From positions 2,715,477 to 2,755,274 of the forward strand of contig NZ_LZNS01000001.1 in the NCBI RefSeq assembly GCF_001984575.1: DNA of 39,798 bases, read 5' to 3'. A program made the position numbers and the translations under genes. How positions within the stretch are numbered: the first letter of the stretch is position 1; the number at the start of each line of letters is the position of its first letter. This document shows positions 7,269 to 15,258 of the stretch, piece after piece. The notes under the pieces are model-generated. The model saw only the letters and a program-made list of their open reading frames with translations, did no database searches and had not been told where the DNA came from. The DNA is from Streptomyces sp. MP131-18 (lineage in GTDB: Bacteria > Actinomycetota > Actinomycetes > Streptomycetales > Streptomycetaceae).

Positions 7269-8757
7269 CCCGGCGGTACCCGCCCGGCCGCCCCGCCTGA
7301 GCCGCGCCACGCTCGCCCGCGTCCCGGCGCACGCGCACCCGCGCGTTCCCCTCGACGAGCGCCGCACGGGCATCGTGCACCTCGGTCCCGGCGCGTTCCA
7401 CCGCGCCCACCAGGCCGTTCACACCGAGGACGCCATGGCCGCCGCCGGTGACCCGTCCTGGGGCATCTGCGCGGTGACCCAGCGCAGCAGGGCCGTGGTC
7501 GACCAACTCGTACCGCAGGACGGCCTGTTCTCCGTGCTCCTCCTCGGGGATGCCCCGCCGGGCCACCCGCGGGCCCGCGTCGTCGGTGCCCTCACCGAGG
7601 TGCTCTCCGCCCCCGGAGAACCGGCCGCCGTCGCCGCCCGCCTCGCGGACCCGGACGTGCGCGTGGTGACTCTGACGGTCACCGAGAAGGGCTACCGCCG
7701 CGATCCGGCGACCGGCGGCCTCGCCCGCCACGACCCGCTCGTCGCCCACGACCTCGCGGGCGCCGGCGCGCCGCGCACCACCATCGGCCGGCTGGTGGCG
7801 GGCCTGCGGCTGCGCCACGAGCGCGGCGGCCCGCCCCTGGCCGTCCTGCCCTGCGACAACCTGCCCGCCAACGGCCCCCTCGTCCGCCGCCTCGTCCAGG
7901 ACTTCCTCGCCGCCCTGCCCGGCGGCGACGCGCTGGCCCAGTGGGTCGACGCGCGGGTCGCCTTCCCCGCCACCGCGGTCGACCGCATCGTCCCCGCGCC
8001 GCGCCCCCGCGACCTGGAACGCGTCACCGGCCTCCTCGGCGTCCGCGACGCCGCGGCGGTCGCGGCCGAGCCCTACAGCCAGTGGGTCATCGAGGACCGG
8101 TTCCCCGCGGGCCGCCCGGCCTGGGACGCCGCGGGCGCCGATCTCGTCGCCGACGTCACCCCGTTCGAGACGGCCAAGCTGCGCCTGCTCAACGCCACGC
8201 ACTCCGCCCTCGCCTATCTCGGCTCCCTCGCCGGCGCCCCGACCGTCGACCGGGCGCTGGCCCTGCCCGGCATGGAAACGTTCGCCGAGGAGCTGACCTC
8301 CCACGAACTGCTCCCGACCCTGCGGCCCTGCCCGGGCCTGGACCTGGAGCACTACCGCGCCCGCGTCCTCGACCGCCTGGCCAACCCGGCGCTCGGCCAC
8401 ACCACCCGCCAGGTGGCCGCCGACGGCACCGAGAAGCTGCCGGTCCGGGTCGTCGCCCCGCTGCGCGAACACCTGGCCGCGGGCCGCGTCCCGCAGCGCC
8501 TGCTGCTGGTCCTCGCCGCCTGGATGCGCCACGTCACCACCGCCGCCGACCTCGACGACCCGCGCGCCGCGGCCCTGCGGCGCGCCCGCGCGCACGCCGG
8601 CGCCCCGGCCCGGGCCGTCGAGTCGCTGCTCGCCCTGCGCGCGGTCTTCGACCAGGAGACGGCGGCCTCCCCCGAGATCCGCACCGCGCTGACCGCGCAC
8701 CTGACCACCCTCACCCGCCACGGCGTCACCGCGGCCCTGCGGCAGGCCGCCGGCTGA
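7243..8757 (+). CDS. Mannitol dehydrogenase / fructuronate reductase family protein
   Basis: A 504-residue long-chain polyol dehydrogenase (MtlD/UxuB/UxaB superfamily). The N-terminal Rossmann domain has the HLGPGAFHRAHQA motif, followed by PCDNLPANG. The C-terminal domain has the catalytic Lys-x5-Asn-x2-His motif as KLRLLNATHSALAYLG. EDRF and the following residues match the substrate-orienting segment. These enzymes reduce keto-hexuronates to hexonates (fructuronate to mannonate) or ketoses to polyols. Overlap with the SDR by 26 bases suggests that the pair performs oxidation then reduction of one metabolite, which would amount to epimerisation. No dehydratase, kinase or aldolase lies nearby, so the pathway must be completed elsewhere. 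Confidence 0.92.
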   Translation: MAANTSATDPAVPARPPRLSRATLARVPAHAHPRVPLDERRTGIVHLGPGAFHRAHQAVHTEDAMAAAGDPSWGICAVTQRSRAVVDQLVPQDGLFSVLLLGDAPPGHPRARVVGALTEVLSAPGEPAAVAARLADPDVRVVTLTVTEKGYRRDPATGGLARHDPLVAHDLAGAGAPRTTIGRLVAGLRLRHERGGPPLAVLPCDNLPANGPLVRRLVQDFLAALPGGDALAQWVDARVAFPATAVDRIVPAPRPRDLERVTGLLGVRDAAAVAAEPYSQWVIEDRFPAGRPAWDAAGADLVADVTPFETAKLRLLNATHSALAYLGSLAGAPTVDRALALPGMETFAEELTSHELLPTLRPCPGLDLEHYRARVLDRLANPALGHTTRQVAADGTEKLPVRVVAPLREHLAAGRVPQRLLLVLAAWMRHVTTAADLDDPRAAALRRARAHAGAPARAVESLLALRAVFDQETAASPEIRTALTAHLTTLTRHGVTAALRQAAG

Positions 8758-8791
8758 ACGGCACCGGCCGAGGCCGTCCGGTGCCGTTCAG
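8754..8791. terminator. Bidirectional terminator between convergent genes
   Basis: A perfect 14-bp stem CTGAACGGCACCGG / CCGGTGCCGTTCAG with a 10-base loop. The left arm contains the stop codon of the mannitol-type dehydrogenase and the right arm contains the stop codon of the convergent DUF2000 gene, so one symmetric hairpin ends both transcripts. Confidence 0.9.
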
Positions 8792-9219
8792 GGATGCATC
8801 CGGGCGCCTCTGAGCACCTTGTCGACCGCGTTCCGCGGTCCGTGCACGGCGAGCCCCACCAGATCCAGCTGGTCCCGCGGCACGGCCAGGACCGCCGCCC
8901 GGTTGTCCCGGTCGTTGCCGGTGGTGAAGAGGTCGGAGGTGAACACCGCGCGGGGCAGCGCGCGGGACAGGGCCCGGCCGTGCGCGGCCAGCATGGTCTC
9001 CTTCGCCCCCTCGAAGACCAGGACCGGCTGGCGGAACATCGGCAGATAAGGGGTGCTGTCGGCGTCGGCGTACGGTTCGCCGATCACCTCGGGGATCTCC
9101 GAGCCGAGGCCGCTGACCAGGAACGCGGTCACGTTCAGCCGCTGCCACGGCGCCAGGTCCTCGCGGAGCAGAACGGCGATCTTCGTATCGAACCGTACCG
9201 GCGTGCTGTCGATCGTCAT
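8788..9219 (-). CDS. DUF2000 family protein
   Basis: A 143-residue soluble protein. The opening VRFDTKIAVLLREDLAPWQRLNVTAFLVSG is the conserved DUF2000 block, followed by a middle LVFEGAKE and a C-terminal DLVGLAVHGPRNAVDKVL. The fold is related to peptidyl-tRNA hydrolase II, but no activity is established for the family. It is divergently paired with an AraC-type regulator over a 49-base gap, which suggests that the regulator controls it. The ATG at 9219 is preceded by GGAG at a short distance; upstream in-frame codons run into the regulatory gap. Confidence 0.88.
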   Translation of the reverse strand: MTIDSTPVRFDTKIAVLLREDLAPWQRLNVTAFLVSGLGSEIPEVIGEPYADADSTPYLPMFRQPVLVFEGAKETMLAAHGRALSRALPRAVFTSDLFTTGNDRDNRAAVLAVPRDQLDLVGLAVHGPRNAVDKVLRGARMHP

Positions 9220-9268
9220 GCTCCGAGACTGCCGACCGCCCCGGCGCACGTTCTTGTACGTTTTTGGC
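9220..9268. promoter_or_regulatory. Divergent promoter gap, DUF2000 / AraC
   Basis: The 49-base gap holds a direct repeat of ACGTT about ten bases apart (CACGTTCTTGTACGTTTTT), a spacing that suits an AraC-type protein binding one helix face. A TACGTT element ends six bases before the AraC ATG at 9269, so that gene may be leaderless. No Shine-Dalgarno sequence precedes that ATG. Confidence 0.45.
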
Positions 9269-10105
9269 ATGGTGGCACGACAGGAGGTTTCCGCGTGGCG
9301 CCCGCGGGTCCCGGGCGTCGTGGAGGTCTTCCACGCCCATTTCACGGAGCACGCGTACCCGATGCACGTCCACGACGTGTGGACGCTGCTGATCGTCGAC
9401 GCCGGTGCGGTCCGCTACGACCTGGGCCGGCGCGAGCGCGGCACCCCGCACGACACGGTGTCCCTGCTGCCCCCGCAGGTGCCGCACAACGGCTCGTCCG
9501 CCACCGCGCACGGCTTCCGCAAGCGGGTGCTCTACCTGGACCTGACCCGGCTCGACGAGAGCTTCATCGGCCCGGCCGTGGACGGCCCCGACACGGTCGA
9601 CCCGCTCCTGCGCCGACGCGTCGGGCAGCTGCACTCGGCTCTGGCGCGCCGGGGCGACGAGCTGGAGGCGGAGAGCCGCCTCGCCCTGATCGCGGAACGG
9701 CTGCGCGGCCACCTGCGGCCCCGGCTCGCCGCCCCGCCACCGGCGGCCGGTAACGGAATCGTCCACAGCCTGCGGGAGCTTCTCGACGAACGACTGCTGT
9801 CCGGCGTGACCCTGGACGAGGCCGCGCGACTGGTGCACGCCCACCCCACGCACCTGGTGCGCGCGTTCACCGCCGCCTTCGGCATCGCCCCGCACCAGTA
9901 CCTGATGGCCCGCAGGGTCGACCGCGCCCGGCGGCTCCTCCTCGACGGCCGGCCGCCCGCGGAGGTGGCGGTCGCGGCCGGCTTCTACGACCAGTCGCAT
10001 CTGACCCGGCACTTCAAACGGCTCGTGGGCACCACCCCCGGGCGCTACGCCCGCAGTGTCCCCTGGAATCCGCCCCGGCGCCCCGGGGCCTCGCCGGTGG
10101 ACTGA
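9269..10105 (+). CDS. AraC-family transcriptional regulator
   Basis: A 278-residue regulator. Residues 20-110 form a cupin-type sensing domain (HAYPMHVHDVWTLLIVDAG, then LLPPQVPHNG). Residues about 170-265 hold the two helix-turn-helix motifs: TLDEAARLVHAHPTHLVRAF, then AEVAVAAGFYDQSHLTRHFK and the closing GTTPGRYARS. This layout is common in actinobacterial AraC proteins that sense small molecules and activate a neighbouring gene. The likely target is the divergent DUF2000 gene. The ATG at 9269 is chosen because the cupin domain begins shortly after it. Confidence 0.9.
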   Translation: MVARQEVSAWRPRVPGVVEVFHAHFTEHAYPMHVHDVWTLLIVDAGAVRYDLGRRERGTPHDTVSLLPPQVPHNGSSATAHGFRKRVLYLDLTRLDESFIGPAVDGPDTVDPLLRRRVGQLHSALARRGDELEAESRLALIAERLRGHLRPRLAAPPPAAGNGIVHSLRELLDERLLSGVTLDEAARLVHAHPTHLVRAFTAAFGIAPHQYLMARRVDRARRLLLDGRPPAEVAVAAGFYDQSHLTRHFKRLVGTTPGRYARSVPWNPPRRPGASPVD

Positions 10106-10119
10106 GGTGGGGGCAAGTG

Positions 10120-10136
10120 CACCCCGGATCGGGGTG
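10120..10136. terminator. Short hairpin after AraC gene
   Basis: Stem CACCCCG / CGGGGTG of seven pairs with a GAT loop, 15 bases after the AraC stop. It probably ends that transcript. Confidence 0.55.
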
Positions 10137-10212
10137 ATGCGGCCCGTGTTCCGGGCGCGGCGGGCCGAAATGCTTGAGGCACCTGTTCGAGAGACCTTTC
10201 GGGAGCCCCACC

Positions 10213-11337
10213 ATGACGCGCCGACGCCTCACCACCGCCGTACTTCTCGCCGCCACCCTGGCGACGGTGACCGCCGTCCCCGCGGCAGCCGCCGCGTCCG
10301 GCGCGCCGGACGAAGGGCAGGACGGTGTCCAGCGGCACCTGGACCTGCTGGTGGAGCGGGACGGCGTGCCGGGGGCGCTGGCGTTCACGGGGTCCACGAC
10401 GTACACCGCGGGAACGGCGGAGCTGGGCAGCGGGCAGCCGATGACCGGCGCCGAGGGCCGGGTCAGGATCGCGAGCAACACCAAGTCGTTCACCGCGGCG
10501 GCCGTGATGCGGCTGGTGACGGAGGGACGGCTGCGGCTGGACGAGACCGCCGCCCGCCACGTGCCGCAGCTGGCCGGCTCCCCGGTCACCGTTCGGCAGT
10601 TGCTGATGCAGACCAGTGGTCTGCCGGACTACGTCGGCCTCATGGACTGGGCCGCCACCGGCAGCACCCCCGAGGAGCACCTGGCACTGGCCCTGACCCA
10701 GGAACGGGTCTTCGAGCCGGGAACGGACTGGGGCTACTCGAACACCAACTACCTCGTGCTCGGCATGATCATCAACCAGGTGACGGGCGAGGACTTCCGC
10801 ACCTACATCGAAGAGACGATCCTGCGCCCGCTCGAACTGGACGACACGTACTGGCCGGAGGCCGGCGAGCTGGCGCTGCGGGGACCGCACGCGCACAACT
10901 ACGGCATCAACCCGGCCGATCCGGAAGCGGGGGTCACGGACGTGACCGAACTGCCCGGCTACGAGTTCGGCGCCGCGGGCGGGCTGGTCTCCACCCCCGG
11001 CGACCTCAACACCTTCTGGAACGCGCTCTTCGGCGGGGAGCTGCTGCCGCGGTGGGCCGTGTGGCTGATGACCCACGACACCACCGACGTCGGAAACCGC
11101 GGCCTCTACCCGGCCGGCAGCCGCTACGGCTACGGCCTCACCGGCCACGCGTTGAGCTGCGGCGGCATGTACTGGGGCCACGGCGGCGACCTGCCGGGCG
11201 GTTCCGTGGCCGGCGGCCACGCGTCCGGCCACCGCGGAACGGTCACCGTCTACACCACGACGCAGGCCACCGAGGAGGCGACCCGTGCCCGCCTGAACGG
11301 TGCCGCGGACGCGGCACTGTGCCCGACGGACGGGTGA
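10213..11337 (+). CDS. Secreted serine hydrolase, beta-lactamase/DD-peptidase fold
   Basis: A 374-residue exported protein. A Sec signal peptide covers residues 1-27 (basic MTRRR, hydrophobic core, AAAAA before cleavage). The class C beta-lactamase-type motifs are complete: Ser88-x-x-Lys91 (SNTK), Tyr175-Ser176-Asn177, and His323-Gly-Gly in place of KTG. This fold includes D-alanyl-D-alanine carboxypeptidases, esterases and D-aminopeptidases; the HGG third motif suits a carboxypeptidase or esterase rather than a true beta-lactamase. The ATG at 10213 follows GGGAG. It stands between the AraC gene and the biosynthetic locus and could belong to neither. Confidence 0.88.
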   Translation: MTRRRLTTAVLLAATLATVTAVPAAAAASGAPDEGQDGVQRHLDLLVERDGVPGALAFTGSTTYTAGTAELGSGQPMTGAEGRVRIASNTKSFTAAAVMRLVTEGRLRLDETAARHVPQLAGSPVTVRQLLMQTSGLPDYVGLMDWAATGSTPEEHLALALTQERVFEPGTDWGYSNTNYLVLGMIINQVTGEDFRTYIEETILRPLELDDTYWPEAGELALRGPHAHNYGINPADPEAGVTDVTELPGYEFGAAGGLVSTPGDLNTFWNALFGGELLPRWAVWLMTHDTTDVGNRGLYPAGSRYGYGLTGHALSCGGMYWGHGGDLPGGSVAGGHASGHRGTVTVYTTTQATEEATRARLNGAADAALCPTDG

Positions 11338-11385
11338 ACCCGACGGAGGGGTGAGAACCGGCGTTCCGGCGGGGCACGGCGCGGT

Positions 11386-11406
11386 TTGACTTTGCCGCAG
11401 CGTCAA
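11386..11406. promoter_or_regulatory. Inverted repeat TTGAC-N11-GTCAA upstream of P450
   Basis: The arms lie 59 bases before the P450 start. The left arm also reads as a -35 (TTGACT). A regulator bound here would cover the promoter. No convincing -10 is seen at the normal distance. Confidence 0.4.
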
Positions 11407-11464
11407 CGTGTGCACTGGGACGTGCCGCCGCAAGGTCTCAGCCGCCACGAGAAGGGCCTCCGTC

Positions 11465-12652
11465 ATGTCCACCACCCAGCCGTCCCTGCCGTTCGACCGG
11501 CCCGGTCCCATGCAACCGCCACCGCTGTATGCCGAGTTGCGCGAACGCACACCCGTCGCCGCGGTCACCGCACCCGACGGTCAGCGCGCCTGGCTGGTCA
11601 CGTCCTACGACGCCGTCGCGGCGGTGCTTGCCGACCCCCGCCTCGGCATGGCGCCGCCCGGCACCGCCGGCGCCGACAACGACACCCTGTTCCAGGACGG
11701 CGAGCCCCACCTGCGGCTGCGCCGGCTGGTCTCCAAGGCGTTCACCCCCAGGAGCATCGCCGCGCAGGGTCCGCGCATCCACCGGCAGGCTGCCGAACAC
11801 GTCGCGGCCCTGGCCGCGGCCGGGCCGCCCGCCGACCTGGTCACCGGGCTCGCCGCCCCGCTGTCGATCCAGGTGATCAGCGACCTGCTCGGCGTGGCGA
11901 TCGACGAGCGCGAACATTTCCACCTGCTGGTGGAGGCGCTCGGCGCGGCGGAGTTCCTCACCGACGGGAGCGAGGAGAACATCGCCGCGGCGATACGGGC
12001 GTGGCAGGACCTCAGCGGCTACGCCGCGGGGCTGGTGGCCGCCAAACGCCGCGCTCTGGGCGACGACCTGCTCAGCGCCCTGATCCGGGTGCGCGACACG
12101 GACGACGGGCGGCTCAGCGACGACGAGCTGATCGGCATGGCCACCACGCTCATCGCCGCGGGCTACCAGACGGCCCGCAACGGCATCTCGGCCGGTACGG
12201 TCCAGGTCGTCACCGAGGGCCGCCTGGCCGGGCTCGCCGACGTTCCGGAGCGGCTGGACGCGGTGGTGGAAGAGGTGCTGCGGCACCTGGGCGGCCTGAT
12301 CGCCGAACCGTTCCCGCGCTGGGCGCACACCGATCTCGAACTGCACGGGGTGCCCATCGCGGCGGGCGACCTGGTCCTGGTCCGTCTCGAAGCGGCCAAC
12401 CGCGACCCCCGGCACTTCGCCGACCCGGACCGCTTCCTGCCCGGCCGGCAGTCCGCCGTCCCGCACCTGACCTTCGGCCGGGGGCTCCACCACTGTCTCG
12501 GCGCGGCACTGGCCCGCATCGAGCTGGCCGCGGCGTTCCGCGCCCTGGCCGGGCAGCTGCCCGGGCTCCGGCTCCAGATCCCGCCCGAGCAGCTCGACTG
12601 GGTCCGCGGCCAGAGCGACGCGGGACCCACGGCCGTCCCCGTCACCTGGTGA
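11465..12652 (+). CDS. Cytochrome P450 (first of two in the locus)
   Basis: A 395-residue soluble bacterial P450. The heme-ligand loop is FGRGLHHCLGAALAR with Cys344, the K-helix ExxR pair is Glu270-Arg273, and the I-helix motif is AGYQT at 232-236. The usual acidic residue before the I-helix Thr (AGxE/DT) is Gln235 here, which may alter proton delivery or substrate choice. Helix C has HLRLRRLVSKAFTP as expected. It needs external ferredoxin and reductase; none is encoded nearby. It is convergent with the eight-gene minus-strand group, 34 bases from the reductase gene. Belonging to the same pathway is inferred from position. A possible Shine-Dalgarno (GAAGGG) precedes the ATG. Confidence 0.9.
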   Translation: MSTTQPSLPFDRPGPMQPPPLYAELRERTPVAAVTAPDGQRAWLVTSYDAVAAVLADPRLGMAPPGTAGADNDTLFQDGEPHLRLRRLVSKAFTPRSIAAQGPRIHRQAAEHVAALAAAGPPADLVTGLAAPLSIQVISDLLGVAIDEREHFHLLVEALGAAEFLTDGSEENIAAAIRAWQDLSGYAAGLVAAKRRALGDDLLSALIRVRDTDDGRLSDDELIGMATTLIAAGYQTARNGISAGTVQVVTEGRLAGLADVPERLDAVVEEVLRHLGGLIAEPFPRWAHTDLELHGVPIAAGDLVLVRLEAANRDPRHFADPDRFLPGRQSAVPHLTFGRGLHHCLGAALARIELAAAFRALAGQLPGLRLQIPPEQLDWVRGQSDAGPTAVPVTW

Positions 12653-12686
12653 AGCGCGGGCCGGCGGGGGCCGGGGTGCCCGGTGC

Positions 12687-13700
12687 TCAACTCGTGAGCA
12701 GCGTCCAGGGCGTGGGCCGCGCCAGGGCCAGCCGCGGCCGGCGCGCGGCCCAGTGCCGGACGGCCGCGGCCATCACCGCCGCCGGATCGCGCACGGTCCG
12801 GGTCGGCACGAACGGCTCGCCCATGCTCGTGTAGCTCTGGAACATCGCGAGCAGTTGCACCGCCCGGTGCTGGAACGGCGACAAGTACCGTTCCGCCAGC
12901 GGGAGGAAGAACCGGTCCCAGGTCTCGGACGGGACGACGGGCGGCCGTTCGACCGGCGGCTGCCCATGCCGGGCGCGGCACTCGTCGAGGGTGTCGCAGA
13001 TGACGTCGAGCAGCTCGCCCAGCCGCAGGCTGCCGGCCCCGCCGGCGATCACCTCGGTCCGCGGCGAGCCCGGCGGGGCGGACAGCGCGGTATGCACCAC
13101 CGCGTCGGCGACCTCGTCCACCGGGCTGATCTCCGCGTAGCCCGCCGGATCGCCCACCACGACCGCCGCCAGCCCGGAGACCAGTGCTTGCAGCAGCGTG
13201 TAGGGGCCGGAGAAGCGGGAGATGGCCCCGGTGCCGCGGCGGCCGACGATCAGCGGCGGCCGGACGATCGTCAGCGGCCCGCGGTGCTCCCCGCGCGCGA
13301 TGTCCTCGCACACGGCCTTGGACCACTCGTAGCCGTTGCGGTAGCCGTCGAACTCCGCGCCCCGCAGGTCCGCCGGCGCCCGCGTGCCGCCGACGTAGGC
13401 GGTCGAGAGGTGCACGAGGTGCGTGTCGCGGTCCGCCAGGGCGAGTACGGCGCGCAGCGGACCGATGTTCGCGGCCACCGCCTCGTCGCGGGTGAGCGTC
13501 CACCGGGTGTCCGCCGCCGCGTGCACGATGACGTCCCAGTGGCGGGACAGGACGGCGGGCGGCGGTTCGGCCCCCATGTCCCAGCGGGTCACGGAGGTGT
13601 CCTGGGCGCGCCGGGCCACCCGCGTGTGGGGGACGGCGCCGAACCGTGCGGCGATTTCGGTGCCGACCACTCCGGTGGCGCCGGTGAGGAGAATGCGCAT
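12687..13700 (-). CDS. NAD(P)-dependent reductase, thioester-reductase-like extended SDR
   Basis: A 337-residue extended SDR. The cofactor motif TGATGVVGTEIA lies at residues 6-17, VHAAADTRW near residue 70 matches the male-sterility/thioester-reductase subgroup, and the active site is Tyr-x3-Lys in NGYEWSKAVCE. The later PLIVGRRGTGAISRFSG and AEISPVDEVADAVV segments are also typical of acyl-thioester reductases. Such domains normally end polyketide or peptide synthases and release the chain as an aldehyde or alcohol. Here the enzyme is free-standing and follows the ketosynthase by 56 bases, as the last gene of the minus-strand group. Releasing the chain from the neighbouring ACP is an inference. 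A different SDR-type epimerase or dehydratase role is possible. Confidence 0.75.
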   Translation of the reverse strand: MRILLTGATGVVGTEIAARFGAVPHTRVARRAQDTSVTRWDMGAEPPPAVLSRHWDVIVHAAADTRWTLTRDEAVAANIGPLRAVLALADRDTHLVHLSTAYVGGTRAPADLRGAEFDGYRNGYEWSKAVCEDIARGEHRGPLTIVRPPLIVGRRGTGAISRFSGPYTLLQALVSGLAAVVVGDPAGYAEISPVDEVADAVVHTALSAPPGSPRTEVIAGGAGSLRLGELLDVICDTLDECRARHGQPPVERPPVVPSETWDRFFLPLAERYLSPFQHRAVQLLAMFQSYTSMGEPFVPTRTVRDPAAVMAAAVRHWAARRPRLALARPTPWTLLTS

Positions 13701-13756
13701 GTCAGCCTTTCTGCTCGCGGGCACGGAACGGCCGAACCGATCCGCCGGTGGAGCGG

Positions 13757-14992
13757 TCAGGGGGCGGGGCGAAGGACCAGACAGGCGTTCTGCCCGCCGA
13801 AACCGAACGAGTTGGACAGCACCGGCCGCCGCGCCACCTGGCGCGGCGCGCCCAGCACCACGTCCAGCGCCCCCACGTCCGGAGTGGACGCGGTGGTGGC
13901 GACCGGCGGCACCACGCCGCGCGCCGCGCACAGCAGGGCGACGAGCGCCTCCACCGCGCCCGAGCCGCCGATCAGATGCCCGGTGACGCCCTTCACCGCC
14001 GTCACCGGCGGCGACTGCGGGCCGAAGCAGCGCTCCACGGCGACCGCTTCGGCCAGGTCGTTGAGCACCGTGGAGGTGCCGTGCGCGTTGATGTGCCCGA
14101 TCCCGGCGGGCGTGAGACGGGCGTCGGCGATGGCCAGCCGCATGCACTCGGCCGCCATGGCGCCCTGCGGGTCGGGCGCCACGGCATGGGCACCGTCGCA
14201 GGTGGTGGCGTATCCGGCGACCTCGCCGTAGATGCGCGCGCCCCGGCGCCGCGCCAGGTCCCAGCGCTCCAGAACGAGCACGGCGGCGCCCTCGCCCATC
14301 ACGAATCCGTCGCGGTCGGCATCGAACGGCCGACTGGCCAGCTCGGGCGCCTCGTTGCGCACCGACAGGGCCCGCATCCGGGCGAAGCCGCTCACGATGA
14401 CCTTCGTGACGGCCGCGTCCACGCCGCCGGTGAGCGCCACGTCCAGCTCGCCGTCCCGGATGCGCCGCGCCGCCTCGCCGATGGCGTTCGTCCCGCTCGC
14501 GCAGGCCGTCGCGTACGTCATGCACGAACCGCGGAGCCCGTAGCGCATCGCGAGGCGGCAGGCCGGCGAGTTCGCCATGCTCTTCGGCACCGTGTGCACC
14601 GGCATGCCCATGGGCCGCTCCCCGTGGCCGTACACGACCTCCTCCATGCCCGGCAGGCCGCCGATGCCCGTACCGATGTGCACGCCCGCCCGGTGCCCAG
14701 GACCGCGGACGGCCCCGCCCGCCCCGGCGACGGCGTCGTCGGCCGCGCACAGCAGCAGCGCCGTCGCCCGGTCGATCTGCCGCGCCTCGCGGCGCCCGAT
14801 GTACGGCGCCAGGTCGAACTCCGGCACTGTGCAGGCGAACCGCACCGGCAGCCCCGCCTCGGCGAGACCCGGCACGACCGCCGCCGTCGGCCGGGCGTGG
14901 AGCACCCGGCGGAACACGTCCTCCGGGTCGTTGCCGGCCGGGCATTTGACGCCCATGCCGGTGACGGCGACCCGGACCCGCCGCCCCGTCAC
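13757..14992 (-). CDS. Beta-ketoacyl-ACP synthase (FabF/KAS II type)
   Basis: A 411-residue condensing enzyme of normal FabF length. The catalytic triad is complete: Cys164 in TACASGTNA, His304 in NAHGTST and His339 in KGVTGHLIGGSG. The closing NSFGFGGQNACLVL matches the gating loop. It should decarboxylate malonyl-ACP and extend an acyl chain. Its GTG start overlaps the ACP stop (GTGA), so the two are translationally coupled. No chain-length factor, acyltransferase, ketoreductase or dehydratase lies beside it, unlike normal type II polyketide or fatty acid operons. It may add one or a few C2 units using primary-metabolism partners. Confidence 0.93.
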   Translation of the reverse strand: MTGRRVRVAVTGMGVKCPAGNDPEDVFRRVLHARPTAAVVPGLAEAGLPVRFACTVPEFDLAPYIGRREARQIDRATALLLCAADDAVAGAGGAVRGPGHRAGVHIGTGIGGLPGMEEVVYGHGERPMGMPVHTVPKSMANSPACRLAMRYGLRGSCMTYATACASGTNAIGEAARRIRDGELDVALTGGVDAAVTKVIVSGFARMRALSVRNEAPELASRPFDADRDGFVMGEGAAVLVLERWDLARRRGARIYGEVAGYATTCDGAHAVAPDPQGAMAAECMRLAIADARLTPAGIGHINAHGTSTVLNDLAEAVAVERCFGPQSPPVTAVKGVTGHLIGGSGAVEALVALLCAARGVVPPVATTASTPDVGALDVVLGAPRQVARRPVLSNSFGFGGQNACLVLRPAP

Positions 14993-15258
14993 TCGGGCCG
15001 CTCCAGCCGGTCGGCCAGCAGGTCGATGGCCTGGCCCACGGTCGCGGCCCCGGTCAGGTCGCTCACCGGGATGCCCACGCGCAGCGCGGTTTCCAGGCGG
15101 GCGCCGATGTCCATCAACTCCAGGCTGTCGATGTCGAAGTCGCCCTTCAGATCGGTCGTCTCGTGGATGTCCTCCGGCTCCGTGCCCAGCACGTCGGAAA
15201 CGGTCTCCCGGACGATGCGGGCCAGTTCCCCACGGTCGGGGACGGGGGCACCTGTCAT
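14989..15258 (-). CDS. Acyl carrier protein
   Basis: An 89-residue carrier protein. Ser45 in the motif DFDIDSLELMDI is the phosphopantetheine attachment site; the preceding LGTEPEDIHETTDLKGD and the acidic second helix fit a type II ACP. It starts four bases inside the end of the aminotransferase gene (ATGA) and ends inside the ketosynthase start, the tightest packing in the group. It should carry the growing or modified acyl chain for the ketosynthase and present it to the reductase. A phosphopantetheinyl transferase would have to come from elsewhere in the genome. Confidence 0.93.
   Translation of the reverse strand: MTGAPVPDRGELARIVRETVSDVLGTEPEDIHETTDLKGDFDIDSLELMDIGARLETALRVGIPVSDLTGAATVGQAIDLLADRLERPE

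Noticed and set aside
10213..11337. True antibiotic-resistance beta-lactamase
   Set aside because: The third motif is HGG, not KTG or KSG, and the protein is closer in layout to secreted DD-carboxypeptidases or esterases.
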